A stretch of 64,000 bases of DNA, taken from Metaphire vulgaris. Taxonomy: Eukaryota; Annelida; Clitellata; Crassiclitellata; Megascolecidae. Location of the stretch: contig CM030849.1 of NCBI GenBank assembly GCA_018105865.1, forward strand, positions 6,003,781-6,067,780. Reading direction: 5' to 3'. Position 1 is the stretch's first letter. Every line of letters begins with the position of its first letter. The translations under genes were made by a program, and so were the position numbers. The notes under the pieces were generated by a model. That model saw only the letters and a list, made by a program, of their open reading frames with translations, made no database searches and was not told the DNA's origin. Shown piece after piece: positions 10,304 to 21,527 of the stretch.

Positions 10304-12386
10304 CTAGGTGTTTACCCGTCAAAAATGACGGGGAAGATTGGCAGTTTTACCACCCGATTTTGCGCAAATGCAATAGCATTTTATGACGGGAGAGATTGGC
10401 TGTTTTACCACCCGATTTTGCGCAAATGCAATAGCATTTTGCGCAATTAATTGTCCTTAACTCGCCGCCTTTTCCTTCAACCGAGTTAACGCCCATTCGC
10501 ATGAATTTTCTGAAACTTGATAGTCAAGGTAAGTGTACTGATTTGGCAGTGTCGAACGACATGCAGTGCTTGATTCTCTTGTTTGCTGTGCTGATTTTTC
10601 ACGCCAAGCAACAGCCTGCTACTCATTCTCACTTGATTGTCGGAAAGTTCGTGAACGCTGGACATTTTTGTTTTGCACGGACGGTTAGAAGGAGGAATAA
10701 AAAAGCTAAACAATAGTGCAAACCTCATCTTTTTAGCTCTTATATAGCCTGAGATATAGCAAATTCAAAAAATTTAGGAAACTTTCTCAGAATTCAAAAC
10801 TTTGGCGAAATTCACCGATAATACTTATGTTCAAACATTGGGGTTATCGGGTTAGAATTGATAGATCTTTGCCAAATGTCAACCCATTTTCAAACTTTTT
10901 GGTTTATTTTGTTCCTCCGACATCCCTTTACAACTTTGCCGCTGACCAAAGTGGGGTTACCGCTGAAAACAGTGGCGTAACGTGGGGGGGGGGGGCGGGG
11001 GGCACTTTGTTGACTGCCCCCCGGGCCCCGGACGGGGGGGCCCCAAAGAGGGGTCTAAGCTAGGGTTAGGTTAGGGTTAACCCTAACTTCTTAACCCTAA
11101 CAACCCTAACCCTAGAAATGAACATGCTGACGACCTTTTTTTTGCTCATCAGCTCGAAGCTTTGGGGCCCCCATGGCAAAGATGCCCAGCGGGCCCCCAA
11201 AAGTCACGCTAGGCCACTGGCTGAAAATATTTTGCTAGAGGGCTTTAAAATATTTTGAAGGGAGAGGGTGATATTTTAGGCCGTAAAATGGACTCTACCC
11301 CAAATTTTTTTACACGGACGGTTAGAAAAAGAAATAAACAATCTAAAAATGGTGCAAACCTCATCTTTTTAGCTCCTACATAGCCTGAGATATAGCAAAT
11401 TTAAAACGTTACAGCAATCATTTCTGGAGAACGCTTTTCCAAAAATTAAATCCCCAGTACGGTGACAGCGTCTGAAAATTTATTAATCCACACTTGAGGG
11501 GTAAAATTTAAAAAAATAGGGTTTGAGGTTAGGAAAGAGTAAATATATATAATAACGGGGGGCAGGGCATTGGGATAGGGAAGGGAGATTTGGAAGGAGG
11601 AAAGTGGGTTGTACGGGTTTTCGGAGCAGCGTTGTGCAGGTTTGGGAACGGGGTTTGTGGCGTAGGTTTGGGAACGGGGTTTGGGGTCGGTGGGGTAGGG
11701 CGGAGAGGTGATGGGTTGGGGCCGAGGCGATTGGAAAAGGGATGGTGAGAGGGAATGGGAACGGGTGTTTGGGGCCTGTGGGGTAGGCGGGGCGGGTATG
11801 GGTTGGGGCCTGGGGCGATTGGGAGACGTTTGGAGAGAGGGAAGGGGGTTGGGAGAGGGAATGGTGGTTGGGAAAGGGAAGGGTAACGGAGGTTTGGGGC
11901 CTGTGGGGTAGGGTGGGGCGGGTATGGGTTGGGGCCTGGGCGGGGATGTGTTGGGCCAGGGCGATTGGGAGAGGGAAGAGGGGTTGGGAGAGGGAATGGG
12001 AACAAGGGTTTGGGGTCTGTGGGGTAGTACGGGGCGGGTATGGTTTGGGGCCTGCGGCTAGGCGGGGATGTGTTGGGGCCGGTGCGATTGGGAGAGGGAT
12101 GGGGAGAGGGAAGGGGATTGGGAGAGGGATGGGGAAAGGGAAGGAAAGGGGCTTTGGGGCCAGGGCAGGAATGGGTTGGGGCTTGGGCGATTGGGAGAGG
12201 GATGGGGTGAGGGAAGAAGGATGGGGGTTTAAGCTGCAATTAAGACGCTTCGTTAAACGCTCCGTTGATTATAATACAGTTTTGATTAAACAATATTTGG
12301 TTGTCAATGACAACAGCGTCTTGCAATACCTACCGTGTTGCCTTTGGGCCGTCCGTCCGTCCGTCATCGAGAATTATATATATATA
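10304..12386 (+). mobile_element. Minisatellite-bearing repeat unit, copy 1 (Helitron/Helentron-like?)
   Basis: It begins CTAGGTGTTTACCCGTCAAA, where CCCGTCA-AAAA-TGACGGG can fold into a hairpin. A leader of about 58 bases (ATGACGGGRGAGATTGGC to AATAGCATTTT) is present twice. An AT-rich body follows, then G-rich minisatellite (about 11,555-12,230), then a conserved tail (CTGCAATTAAGACGCTTCG, CAATGACAACAGCGTCTTGC) ending ATCGAGAATTATATATA. No TIRs are seen. It is inserted in the 6.5-kb transposon and contains a 250-bp hAT element. Ends, internal minisatellite and 3' hairpin resemble Helentron-derived HINE elements, but no terminal rule is proven. Confidence 0.7.
10970..11219. mobile_element. 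250-bp hAT-type element carrying telomere-like repeats
   Basis: Ends are CAGTGGCGTAACGTGGGG and the inverted ...AGGCCACTG. The flanking 8-bp duplication GCTGAAAA is perfect (10,962-10,969 and 11,220-11,227). Units 2, 4 and 5 of the host repeat show the unoccupied site CCGCTGAAAATATTTTGC, which proves the insertion. The interior holds head-to-head TTAGGG/CCCTAA motifs. A truncated relative is at 42,821-43,016. Confidence 0.9.
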
Positions 12387-12539
12387 GATAACAATGTATA
12401 AGAAAATTACAAATATTTAAACCAAAGTTGGGACCTCGTAACGACATCAAAATTTACTTTCTCTTGCATTTTAGCAATACATTGATATTAGAGCAACTTT
12501 TTATTCATGAAATTTTCGACCCACCCTAATACCCGCACA

Positions 12540-14150
12540 TCTCTAGTTCTCTACTACATGTACAACAGCAAAGTGGAGATAACGACTTCAAAATTTTTTG
12601 TTTAGCCGAACAACGAACTGAAGTGCCATGCCGTAAAACATTTGGCGAACTAAATTTATTAGAATCACGTTTGCCGTGGATATCGGAGTCAATACCGGTT
12701 AAATTAGTCTGAAATTGAATGTGGTCCGTAGCGAATACTATCATGTTACCTGAGGATTGTTGATCAAATATGCGATGGTAATTAATTACCGCAGATTTAT
12801 TTGGAGTCAATATTTTTCAAATTGGTGCAATTATTTAGTGAGCGTTTGTATTAGATAGTCATCACGTGGATCACTTTTGCTCACTGTAAAAATGAAGCTA
12901 TCAAAGATTGCGGTGGCCTTATCTGGATCACGTGGGAAGATAAATCCAGTGTTGTTAACGAAACTTTTGATGGTCGCTTCTTTATGTGAATCACAATTCC
13001 CCAATGTCAAATCCAATAAATCAGACCGGTTTTCCGGTAGTGGTTATAGGGATAGGCAATAGAGAACAGGTACGCTTTGAATCTGAATAAAAATGTCATA
13101 AGACACTGAATGGAGCTGAGCAATGCTGGGAGTTAATAACTTATTATCGATCCAGCCACTGAAAATGCGCACTTACCAATAGTGATGCGAGGGTTAGGTA
13201 TCTGCTGTCAAATTCTCACTTAAGCAGCAAATTCCATTATTACTCACTCCAAAGTAAATACGGATATATCGATATATGATACACATACGATTATTTGCCT
13301 TAAACAATAGGATTATTCCAAAAGAAACTTGACGTAAATATCGATGATTAGATAGCTAAACAATTCTAGCCTAAAACTATTCCTAGTAGCTAATAAAAAA
13401 TTGCAGGTTTTGGACAAAACATTCACCTTAGGCAGTCGTATAAACGCAGTCTCTTGAAAACATAGATCTCCTCTCGACTTGGATAACAGAAAACTGACTA
13501 TTCACTGTATTCAGTATTTCTTAGAAAGTTTCGTTCAAACAATCCAGCAATGGACTCAATGCAGAACGGCGCAGTAATGCGAAAGTACTTAACTACTACG
13601 AGAACCTTAAAGCTGTGATTCGCTACTTAATGTTCAAGTGATCTGTGTTAACGTGTCAAAGTCTTGCCTAATAGCGCTTTCACTATCACTTTATTTCACT
13701 GATAACCTCGTGTGTCAGGAATTAGCCGTGGTATTATAAAAATCGCTACAAAACGATGACCAATAGGTCCTAAATGAATGTCAAAGATTAAGGTAGAATA
13801 TGATAATGAAATCTGAGAGTTTTCTTGCATTAATATCGTGATTTGTATCATATCAGACATAGACATGACCAACCAATAATCGAATTCTCACTATTAATCA
13901 CTTGAACTTCGTTCCTTAAGCTACGATGTAATTTGGAACACTTAAAGCTGTGAGATGCTACTTAATGCTTACAGTAAGCAGTGTTGCTAACGAGACTTTT
14001 GAAAAGGTCTCGAGAGCAACATCAAGACTTTAAACCTTTGGTCTCCTCCAGACCGCCGGACACCTGTGCATTTGTTCCCCTGCTCCCCTATCGGCGGCCC
14101 TGCCCATACATCAGAACTGCCCACACATAACTTTGAAGAATTCTGAGCCG
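12540..14150. other. No gene seen; one dispersed-repeat fragment
   Basis: About 12,930-13,050 resembles 24,060-24,140 and 56,440-56,545: a GATTTGAATCRCATTCCCCA-type stretch followed by GTCAAATCCAATAAATCAG and a TTTTCCGGTAGTGG motif. Two short related motifs (GCTACTTAATG..) occur near 13,620 and 13,960. No exon or RNA gene is convincing. Confidence 0.5.
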
Positions 14151-15130
14151 TGTTGTTTTAACGTGTTTCTTGGTGAGGATCTTTTTAAGTTGTGTTATGG
14201 CTGTCCGCCATTCCTATTCTGATTTCAATGTCTTTTTCACTCTTCCCATCGCTTGTTAAAATACCTCCTAGATATTTGAACTGTGTTACCTGTTTTATTT
14301 CTATCCTCTTATATTGTAGTCTACACCTAGGAATTTCTTAATTTTTTGTTAGTACCATACAGTACGTCTTTTTGTATTTATTTATTCTCAATCCTTTCTT
14401 TTCACTCTCTTCTGCCACTCTGTCTAATAACCTTTGTATTTTTCCTTCTATGTCTGTCATCATTGTGGTGTCATCTGCATATGGTAGGTTATTTATATTC
14501 CTTCCTCTTATCGTTATCCCTTCTAATTCTTATATTTTTTTTTCATTTTCTCTTCCCCATATTCGTTGTAAAAGTCTGGTGATAGCCCATACCCCTGCCT
14601 TGTCCCCTTTAAAATTTGTATCCATTTCCTATTTTTCCTTCAGCTCTTATCGCTGCTTCTTGATTCCAGTACAGTTTTTCAAATATCCTCATGTCCATAC
14701 CATCCATCAAGGGCTCCAGTATCCAGGCATTTGAATAGTTCTTCATGTTTTACGCTATCAAATGTTTTCTCGTAATCTATGAAACATAATACAAATCCTT
14801 TTGCATCTTTATGCATCTTCCACTAGTCATCCTTAGTATAAATGTCGCCTTTTTACATCCGTTGCCTTCTTTTAACCCATATTGTTCTTCATATATTCTC
14901 TCCCTCATTTTAACTTTTGCCCTGTTCAAAAGTATTTCTAATAGGAGCTTCATTACATGGCTTATGAGGCTTATTTTTCTGTGTTCTTCGCATTCTATTG
15001 TTCCTGGTTTTTTTGGGTATTGCAATAAATATGGATCAACATAATTCTTTTGGTATTCTTCCTGTTTCATATATTTCATTCACTAATCACTAGTATTGTT
15101 ATCCTCTGCATTCATGTTTCACATGCTGCT
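14150..15130 (-). pseudogene. Degenerate non-LTR reverse transcriptase (RTE-like)
   Basis: Minus-strand reading from 15,079 gives PKKPGTIECEEHRKISLISH and RERIYEEQYGLKEGNG. With frameshifts it continues to FIDYEKTFDSVKHEELFKCL and QEAAIRAEG near 14,640-14,800. The order KPG-EHR-ISL, EEQYG, DY-KxFDxVKHEEL is the RT fingers/palm order of RTE-type elements. A remnant of YADDT lies in a shifted frame. Multiple stops and frameshifts show it is dead. The endonuclease part is not seen. Confidence 0.75.
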
Positions 15131-15844
15131 ATTAGCATCTCTGTTGTTATTTCGTCTGGTCCTGACGTTTTGTTTTTGTAAATACGAGAAATAATTGATA
15201 TACAGTAATTATGCATTGTTCTTGTGATGTCTACTCTATGTGAGCTGAATAAATCATGTCTCTCATCAAAGGCTTCGCAGTTCGCATATGAAATTTAGAA
15301 AGTTAATTCTATTGCTGGGTCATGCTGGCCATGCATTAAATCAAAATAAATCGCAATATCAATATTGAAATCAGAAACATGTCAAATTTCCTCAAAATAG
15401 ACCAAAACGAAATTTGATCCGACAAAGGCGAAAGCCGCCATGTTATCTAAATTAAACACAGATACACAGATTATTAATTACTGTGAAAGTATGCACAGCA
15501 AATAGTGTTTGCTCAAAAATTAATCTAGCATCTTTTAAAACAGTAGAACCGACACACTTTCTATGAATTTATAAAGCACAGCACAACATGGTGGTGAGCA
15601 TACCACAGATTTGTATCTTTTTGATTATATATGTGTATATATACATGCAGTACATTTCCATGAGTTTTAATCCGACGAGAAGTACATGTAGGCCTACGCG
15701 CGCGCCCCACTTCCCGCCGCCCCGTAAATCACAGAGAATTCTTATGGTGGGCGTCCGATAGATGCGAGAACAATGAAATTTCAGTTGAGTTCTACACTCT
15801 GACGATTTAAGAGTAAAATTTAAAGGTAGGTTCGTATTCGGACG
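15131..15844. other. No gene seen; short dispersed-repeat match
   Basis: The stretch 15,695-15,755 shares ACAGAGAATTCTTATG and the GGGCG(C/T)CCG that follows with 2,175-2,225. This suggests a dispersed repeat of unknown type. Nothing else is recognised. Confidence 0.45.
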
Positions 15845-15990
15845 ACCGTAGAATCCGGCGCTGATCTCCGGTTAATTAATAGACAAGCAGTGAAGCAGGA
15901 GGCTCACGCCATTAATCCAGAGTAGGTTGTCATTGCTTTTTCTAGACTTTCGAAGCTTTAGAGAGTCTTAACTGTATATCAATAAGACTA
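15845..15990 (-). repeat. SINE fragment (reverse orientation)
   Basis: It contains CGGCGCTGATCTCCGG, a CCATTAATC..AGAGTAGGTT stretch and ATTGCTTTTTCTAGACTTTC. The reverse complement of its centre matches the body of the SINE at 684-960. Similar fragments lie at 29,826-29,975 and 49,845-50,100. Confidence 0.6.
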
Positions 15991-16329
15991 ATTAAACACT
16001 CCACCCTTTACAGAGTCTTAACGCACGCCTCCATAAAGCGGGCATGCTTACTGTTCAGATTGCTTTCTTTCAGTCTACCAACCCAGACCGCCTTTTTACC
16101 GTAAAGGGGATGCCTCTCTCTCCTTTGAACCGTCCTCCCTTTCCGATGTTCCATTTCTGTTACGTCCCGTGGATTCGCTCAGCCTGATCGGCCTGAGATG
16201 AGGCGAATCAGTGAGAGCCAGTATAGCAGTATGCCAAAGTCATAATTGAATTCATTTGTTATTAATCCAATGTTCAGTTATACAAATTTCCACACAATCA
16301 GTTTCATAGAAAATTATACATAGCAAAAT

Positions 16330-16885
16330 AATGAATAAGCTTACTCGACTATAGTGTCCTGTGGGACCTCCCCGGTCAGCAAGCTGGATCGCCTGCAACC
16401 TATTCTTAACTTTTCGGCGAAGATTGTGTTCGGATGTCGCTGGTGTGAGCACGTTACACCACTTATCAGGGATCGTTTTCATTGGCTTCGAGTCCCTGAG
16501 CGGATTGTGTTCAAGAGATGCTGGTTGACGTACAGAGCGCTGCACGACCCGTGCTGTCCGGAGTACCTTGCCTCTCTTGTAAAGAGACCGCAGTGTAATG
16601 ACAGGAGATAGTCTCTCCGGTCGAGTCGTGGGGTTAAACTTTATGTTCCTCCTCCGTCCAAGACTGCTAAGTTTGGAGAGAGATCCTTTGCACGTGGTAA
16701 TCCTGTCTTGTGAAACTCTCTTTCTGATGACGTCACCATGGATGACACTGCTGAGCACTTCATCGAGAGCTTAAAGACGCATCTGTTTAGGTTGGAGTAT
16801 AGTTGCTGAGATGTCGAAGCGCTTTTGTTGTAGGCCTCAGCCTTGTTACAGCGCTATAGAAATCGTGCACGAATGAATGAATGAA
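16330..16885 (+). mobile_element. 5'-truncated CR1/L2-like retrotransposon 3' end
   Basis: Plus-strand frames read SKLDRLQPILNFSAKIVFGC, RDRFHWLRVPERIVFKRCWL and TYRALHDPCCPEYLASLVKR, with later pieces in shifted frames (PPPSKTAKFGERSF). This is the conserved C-terminal region of CR1/L2/Jockey-type pol proteins. The 3' end TACAGCGCTATAGAAATCG.. finishes in GAAT repeats (about 16,875-16,889). It resembles 27,245-27,610 and 54,165-54,530. Confidence 0.75.
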
Positions 16886-16889
16886 TGAA

Positions 16890-17734
16890 AGATAGCGAAT
16901 TCTCTCTACACAGACCTTCGACAGACAAAGCAGCACGATCTTTCTTCCTCGATCAGATCAATTAACCTTTTTCGGCTTCCTTGTCTCCGATCTTTCCACT
17001 GACGCGTGAACCGAGTGTCCCTTTTGACCAGAAGAACCCAACGCAGACGAGGAAAAAGACTCAAAAAGCCCCTTTCATTTGCCCGCAGCCTCTTATATGC
17101 GCACCTCCCAGCCTCCCGCTGCTCGGCTCGCGCGTCTCTCCGTGCTTCTTCTGCTGCCCTCAGCGGCCGCCCCTAATGGACCATGATCACTGCTTTGCCT
17201 GTCGTTGATTTTAATGCTACACTGAACGGTAATTTATGTGCGATGTGGTCATATTTTAAGTAGAATAGGCGAAGAAAATTATTATAATGATAATTCTGCG
17301 CCTTGACTGCGCACACTCTTACATCCCACGTGATCTCTAAAATATCTATCTCTAAATCAAAAGACATGAAACTTAGCTATCCTAAACAATAATTGTGCAA
17401 ATAAAAGTTCTTTCTGTCAACTTAGTGAAATTTTAAAACACAATTTATGTTATGCAACTAAATGTTTATCCTGCGCCTGGGCTCTGAAACATGTCCTATA
17501 CTTAAATGTTCACGTCTTCTGATTCTAACAGTTCATTACTGGCATTATAAAGTCTTCCACAGTAGCTTATCCAATCTTTAGAATTTAAACATAACTAAAA
17601 GAAAATGGCCCATCTACATAACAGTTAAAATATGCATAAACCAGACAAAATGCAAACAAGAATACCAGGAATAAACATATAATCAGAGAGTGCATGCGCG
17701 TTGTCCTCTCACTCTCAGCTAGACCGCTACAAAC
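16890..17734. other. No gene seen
   Basis: Unremarkable AT-rich sequence with a short pyrimidine-rich patch (17,080-17,170). The open frames there have no recognisable product and no supporting signals. Confidence 0.5.
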
Positions 17735-17837
17735 TTTTCCCAGTGTCCCTCTGAAATTTGGTTGCGTCTAATGAAAAACAACCAATAGTCTATGTCGGCA
17801 ACCATAAAATAAGAGTATAATTAGACATCTTGTGTCC

Positions 17838-17996
17838 AGGGGCGTAGCGACGGGGGTGTATATCTGTATACATATACCCAAAAATTCAGAATACCTGAAA
17901 AATTTAATTCGTTTTTAATAGTTTCAGAGTTTTTAAGATGTATACCTCTCCCAAATCATACTATACCCCTAAATCAAATTCCTAGCTACGCCCCTG
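17838..17996. mobile_element. Small hAT-type element, orthologous insertion in copy B
   Basis: Same element and same site as 210-365. It is flanked by CTTGTGTC (17,830-17,837) and CTTGTTTC (17,997-18,004), one mismatch in eight. This marks an insertion older than the duplication. Confidence 0.85.
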
Positions 17997-18079
17997 CTTG
18001 TTTCCTCTGCTATACTTATGTCCTTGCCGAAGCTCTGGTATCCTGATACTAAGCGCCTAAGAATAAGCAGCAACTGCTG

Positions 18080-18280
18080 AACTGCATTGGCACTGTGGAG
18101 TGGTGGCAGGATTCTTGCAATGCAACCGGAGAGTAGCGGGTTCGAACCTTTCCATAGCCACAGTGTAGCGACCTTGGACAAGTTGTTTATCCCTTAATTG
18201 CTTGGAACTTACGATTCTTCACTTTGTGAACGATCTAACGTGCGCTAGCAAACATATAATACAATATAATACGGTACTAA
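18080..18280 (+). repeat. tRNA-derived SINE, copy B equivalent
   Basis: Counterpart of 440-640, with the same A-box-like and B-box (GGTTCGAACC) spacing. It keeps the motif TAGCGGGTTCGAACC. It lies directly beside the shared hAT insertion, confirming collinearity of the duplicates. Confidence 0.65.
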
Positions 18281-18399
18281 TGCATGCAGTAGACTAATAC
18301 GGCAATAATACGGTGTTAATGCGGTACTAACACAAAGCGCTATATTATAAATGCATGAGATTTCACAACCTACTTATATATCCTGTCGCTTAGACTACT

Positions 18400-18402
<3 letters not shown>

Positions 18403-18452
<50 letters not shown>
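18403..18452. repeat. CT dinucleotide microsatellite
   Basis: About 24 uninterrupted CT units. The equivalent position in copy A (near 1,080) reads AAATCTCTTTTCG, so the array expanded in copy B only. Confidence 0.9.
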
Positions 18453-18455
<3 letters not shown>

Positions 18456-18689
18456 AGATATCTTTAAGCTTGTTTTGAGGTACTTAAGGTATTCACAGAT
18501 TTCTGGCTTAAGTTTTCACTAAGACAATGAAACACGACCACATTAAGTTCAATTTCTCTACCTGCACTCAAATCGCATCGTTGGTCACCGATTTGACAAC
18601 AAATTGACATAATATAAAGAAGTGCATGCTCGTACAAAAGTGTTGCATTCCAAGTATTCATGGTATCACAACAGAATGACAAACAGAAA

Positions 18690-18862
18690 CAGAAAGCGAG
18701 AGAGAGAAAAAAGAGAGAGCAAGAGAGAGAGAGACAGAGAGAGAGACAGGGTCAGATACAGAGACAGAGACAGAGAGAGACAGAGAGACAGAGACAGAGA
18801 GACAGAGACAGACAAAGAGATAGATGCAGAGAGATAGATAGAGACAGACAGACAGACAGAGA
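18690..18862. repeat. GAGA/CAGA purine-rich simple repeat
   Basis: Imperfect GAGAGACAGA and related units. The Arg/Glu- and Ser/Leu-repeat open frames on both strands here are products of the simple repeat. A shorter version is present in copy A at 1,632-1,680. Confidence 0.85.
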
Positions 18863-18971
18863 ATTGGATTGACACTACTGTTATCGCGAACTTCTCTTAA
18901 AGCTTATCTTAAAGGAAGATGGTATAAACAGATGCCAGATAGATCAAGCGGGCTAGTGTTATAGGCTAGGA

Positions 18972-19384
18972 CAGTGATGGGCACAACATTTTTATCTGAG
19001 GGTCGCAAAAGTGTCTGCGACGAAAACCGAGGGCCGCATACATTTTTTTGGCATTTAGAATTAAATTTTTAAGTAGTTTCCAAAACGACGTTAATTAACA
19101 TAGCGTATTAATACTGTACGGTGTAAGTAATTATTAAATTAATCAGCCAAAACTGTCAAGTCGAAGAAAAATTAATAAAATTATCAAAAGCATTACTCAT
19201 AGCTAATAATCAAGTGCCAAAGTGTAAATCCAATTCGAATGCTTAAATTTCCATTAAGGTGCTGTCAATTGTTTCATATGTTTTAGAGGGCCGCACATTA
19301 ATGCAGTATCTCTCGATGTCGGGGCCGCACAAAAGGGCTTCGAGGTCCGCATGTGGCCCGCGGGCCGCACTTTGCCCATCCCTG
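18972..19384. mobile_element. 413-bp hAT-type element
   Basis: TIRs CAGTGATGGGCA and (inverted right end) CAGGGATGGGCA. A perfect 8-bp duplication GGCTAGGA flanks it (18,964-18,971 and 19,385-19,392). The copy A sequence runs straight through the site (AAGCTAAAGATCTACTG). The interior includes GGGCCGCAC..TGGCCCGCGGGCCGC, typical of non-autonomous hAT elements, with no transposase. Confidence 0.9.
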
Positions 19385-19807
19385 GGCTAGGATATCTACT
19401 GAGTGAGCACTTTACTAGAGAATTCAACATCACTTGGGCAAAACAAAAATTTAAAAATTGACACTGACAAGCGGCTCAGAAGAACACTTCGCTGCCTCGA
19501 TGCAGCCTAGGAATTTGCGTCAGTGCACTGGGTGTACTAACAGGCCTGTGCGTGCGTTGTGCAGTCAAACTAAAATAAATATTTTGACAGTAGACCAATA
19601 TAGGGAACAAAGGTCAGCGTGTAGTTTTGGCTAGTAGCTTAAATGCGTGAACTTAACGTCGCGTAACTGAATGCAATATCCTCTTTCATTATACTCCAAT
19701 CCCCTCAATAGAAGCATCTGCAACTGCGTCTCATTGAAACAAAATCGATAGATTTCCTAAATAAAGATAATAATTATTATTAGCTCGCAACTCTGATTGA
19801 TTGGTGG

Positions 19808-19974
19808 CAGGGATATTTGTACACCCCCTAAAACAATTCCCAACAGCCCCAATTTGATGTCGACACTCCCCAAAATTTCGTAATCTAACAATGGTTTGTA
19901 CCCTAAATAGCCCTCTAACACCCCCACAATATTTTACCGACACCCCCAAATTCACAACCCTAGAAATAACCCTG
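19808..19974. mobile_element. Small hAT-type element, CAGGGATATTT family
   Basis: Ends CAGGGATATTT and (inverted) CAGGGTTATTT. The interior is rich in CACCCCC(T/A)AA motifs. Flanking octamers ATTGGTGG and AGTGGTAA match at five of eight positions. Family members are at 20,386-20,562 and 55,848-56,027; the latter has a perfect 8-bp duplication. Confidence 0.7.
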
Positions 19975-20164
19975 AGTGGTAAGAAAATTTAGACGTCACT
20001 TCGTTTAGCGATATGTTCTCGAATTGACTTGACAACAATGGTCGCTAGTTCTCAATCATCTATTAAGAATTTTTGTCTGTAATTTTCATCGAATTAGCGC
20101 TTAAAGGCGTCTGAATAAGCATAATATTATGGCGGCAATGAGTGCATGTTCTAAGAGAAAAATC

Positions 20165-20360
20165 AAACCTACAGAAAGAGATGTACTAGAAGGAAATATG
20201 AATGGGAAAGCATAGAAAGGGTGACCAAGGGCATCGATGCCTGAGTGGATGTTCGTCATGTAGGCCTATTCTGCCCTGAAGAGAAACGTTCAAGATAGAG
20301 ATGAGTGGCGACGCTGGAGTATGGAACATGTCTTTGGACAGAGCACTTGAAGAAGAATGG
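20165..20360 (+). mobile_element. Retrotransposon 3' fragment in copy B
   Basis: It encodes the same C-terminal signature as 1,157-1,472 (DRDEWRRWSMEHVFGQST), in the opposite orientation, and ends in GAAGAA. Copy A lacks it at this site. AATGAGTGC and AATGGGTGC flank it as a degenerate target duplication. Confidence 0.65.
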
Positions 20361-20385
20361 GTGCTACTGACCGCTTGTTCAAAAG

Positions 20386-20562
20386 CAGGGTTATTTCTAG
20401 GATTATCAATTTGGGGGTGTCGGTAAATTCTGGGGGTCCCCTGCCAAAAAGTCTGACAAGCAAAAAGGCAATCCTATAGCTGAGATTGGGGGATTTTGGG
20501 GGATGTTGGTCTCAAATTGGGGGTGCTGGGAGAGAGTGTTAGAGGGTGTAAAAATATCCCTG
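20386..20562. mobile_element. Small hAT-type element, CAGGGTTATTT family (inverted copy)
   Basis: Same ends as 19,808-19,974 but reversed. Flanks TTCAAAAG and CTCCAACA are each a degraded form of TTCGAACA, the empty-site sequence in copy A at 2,381-2,388. The duplication therefore supplies the ancestral target. Confidence 0.75.
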
Positions 20563-20712
20563 CTCCAACACCTTGGAACTGCTCGAAACGTAGCGTCACC
20601 TGCTTCTTGACAACGTACGCGCGACGGTTTGAAAGGAAGAGGGTTTGGCGAAACTAAGATGACTGTTTCGGAAATGTCGGATGCGCTCCATTATACAGTA
20701 ACTACGGTCATG

Positions 20713-21299
20713 CGGAGATGTCCAATTGTCCATTTTTAGAACCCAACTAATCAAATCTCCAAACCAACCCATGCCGACCATTTGGTTTAATTGACCTAAC
20801 CCAACCCACCGTAAAACATTAAAATTTCTTAAACCAGCGGTTCTCAACCTGTGGGTCGCGACCCCGACGGGGGCGAATGACGATTTGCCAGGGGTCGCCT
20901 GAAACCTTCGAAAATATGGTGTTGTCTCTTTTTTGACGCGCAAAACTTGTAATTGTACAAAATTTTCCCATTGGTACTGTTAGTTACTAGTTCTTTTTAA
21001 CTATCACTGCCATTCGAGGATAGGCATTGCAGACAATTAAATCATAATGATTTCAAACATTTTAATTGTTGTATCATAATTAGTTTTAACAGTTTACATT
21101 TTGAACGAAAGTGATTTTACGGTTGGGGGTCGCCACTTCATGGGAAATTGAATTAAAGGGGTCGCGGCACTATAGGTTGAGAACCGCTGTCTTAAACCAT
21201 TACTTATTTTCTGACCCAACCCAGCCCGCCATAACTATGGAAATGTTTAATCCAATTCAACCCAACCCAACCCATGGTTAACCCAGCTGTACATATCTG
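20713..21299. mobile_element. CCCAACCCAACC-rich hAT-type element with nested insertion
   Basis: Flanked by CGGTCATG (20,705-20,712) and CGGTTATG (21,300-21,307). Ends CGGAGATGTCC and (inverted) CAGATATGTAC. Same family as 34,124-34,556 in reverse orientation. It is interrupted by the element at 20,834-21,189. Confidence 0.8.
20834..21189. mobile_element. 356-bp hAT element with SPIN/OC1-like ends
   Basis: The left end begins CAGCGGTTCTCAACCTGTGG and the right end, inverted, begins CAGCGGTTCTCAACCTATAG. A perfect 8-bp duplication TCTTAAAC flanks it (20,826-20,833 and 21,190-21,197). The terminal motif CAGCGGTTCTCAACC is shared with hAT groups known for spread between distant animals. No transposase is present. 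Confidence 0.9.
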
Positions 21300-21527
21300 C
21301 GGTTATGATTCGGAACGACCAGCAACCGATACCAAATGCATTGCAAAAATGGCGTTATAGAAGTGTTTAGTTAGTTTATTAGACTTTTGTTGATTCTTAC
21401 ATGTAGAGCAAACAATTAAACGACAGAACATTAAAGCAAAATAAGGACCTTTTTCAAATGGAAGCTTAAGGCTGTGCAGAAACACAATTCGATCATTCAA
21501 CTGTTTTTTCAGTTGAGCATCCCTAAG

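Larger units (their letters stand above)
6031..12528 (-). mobile_element. 6.5-kb DNA transposon with 18-bp TIRs, itself a host for nested insertions
   Basis: Both ends carry a perfect 18-bp inverted repeat, TAGGGTGGGTCGAAAATT (6,031-6,048 and, inverted, 12,511-12,528). It is flanked by a perfect 8-bp duplication ATACCCGC (6,023-6,030 and 12,529-12,536). Inside on the minus strand are pieces of one transposase-like protein (9,850-9,655, then 7,486-6,640). They are interrupted by a GC-rich insert (7,487-9,654). A repeat unit (10,304-12,386) occupies the 5' region of the gene. The 8-bp duplication fits hAT, P, Merlin or KDZ superfamilies, but the TA-starting TIR is not typical hAT. Superfamily is left open. 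Confidence 0.82.

Noticed and set aside
10486..10728. Minus-strand 70-80-codon frames in repeat units (FIPxSxRPCKTKKSSVHE...)
   Set aside because: Antisense shadow of the unit's plus-strand frame, present only where the repeat is present, with no initiation or splice evidence.
14346..14734. Plus-strand Leu/Ser/Phe-rich frames
   Set aside because: They are the antisense of the degenerate RTE-like reverse transcriptase at 14,150-15,130.
18622..18875. Arg/Glu-repeat and Ser/Leu-repeat frames
   Set aside because: Pure translation of a GAGA/CAGA simple repeat in several frames and both strands.
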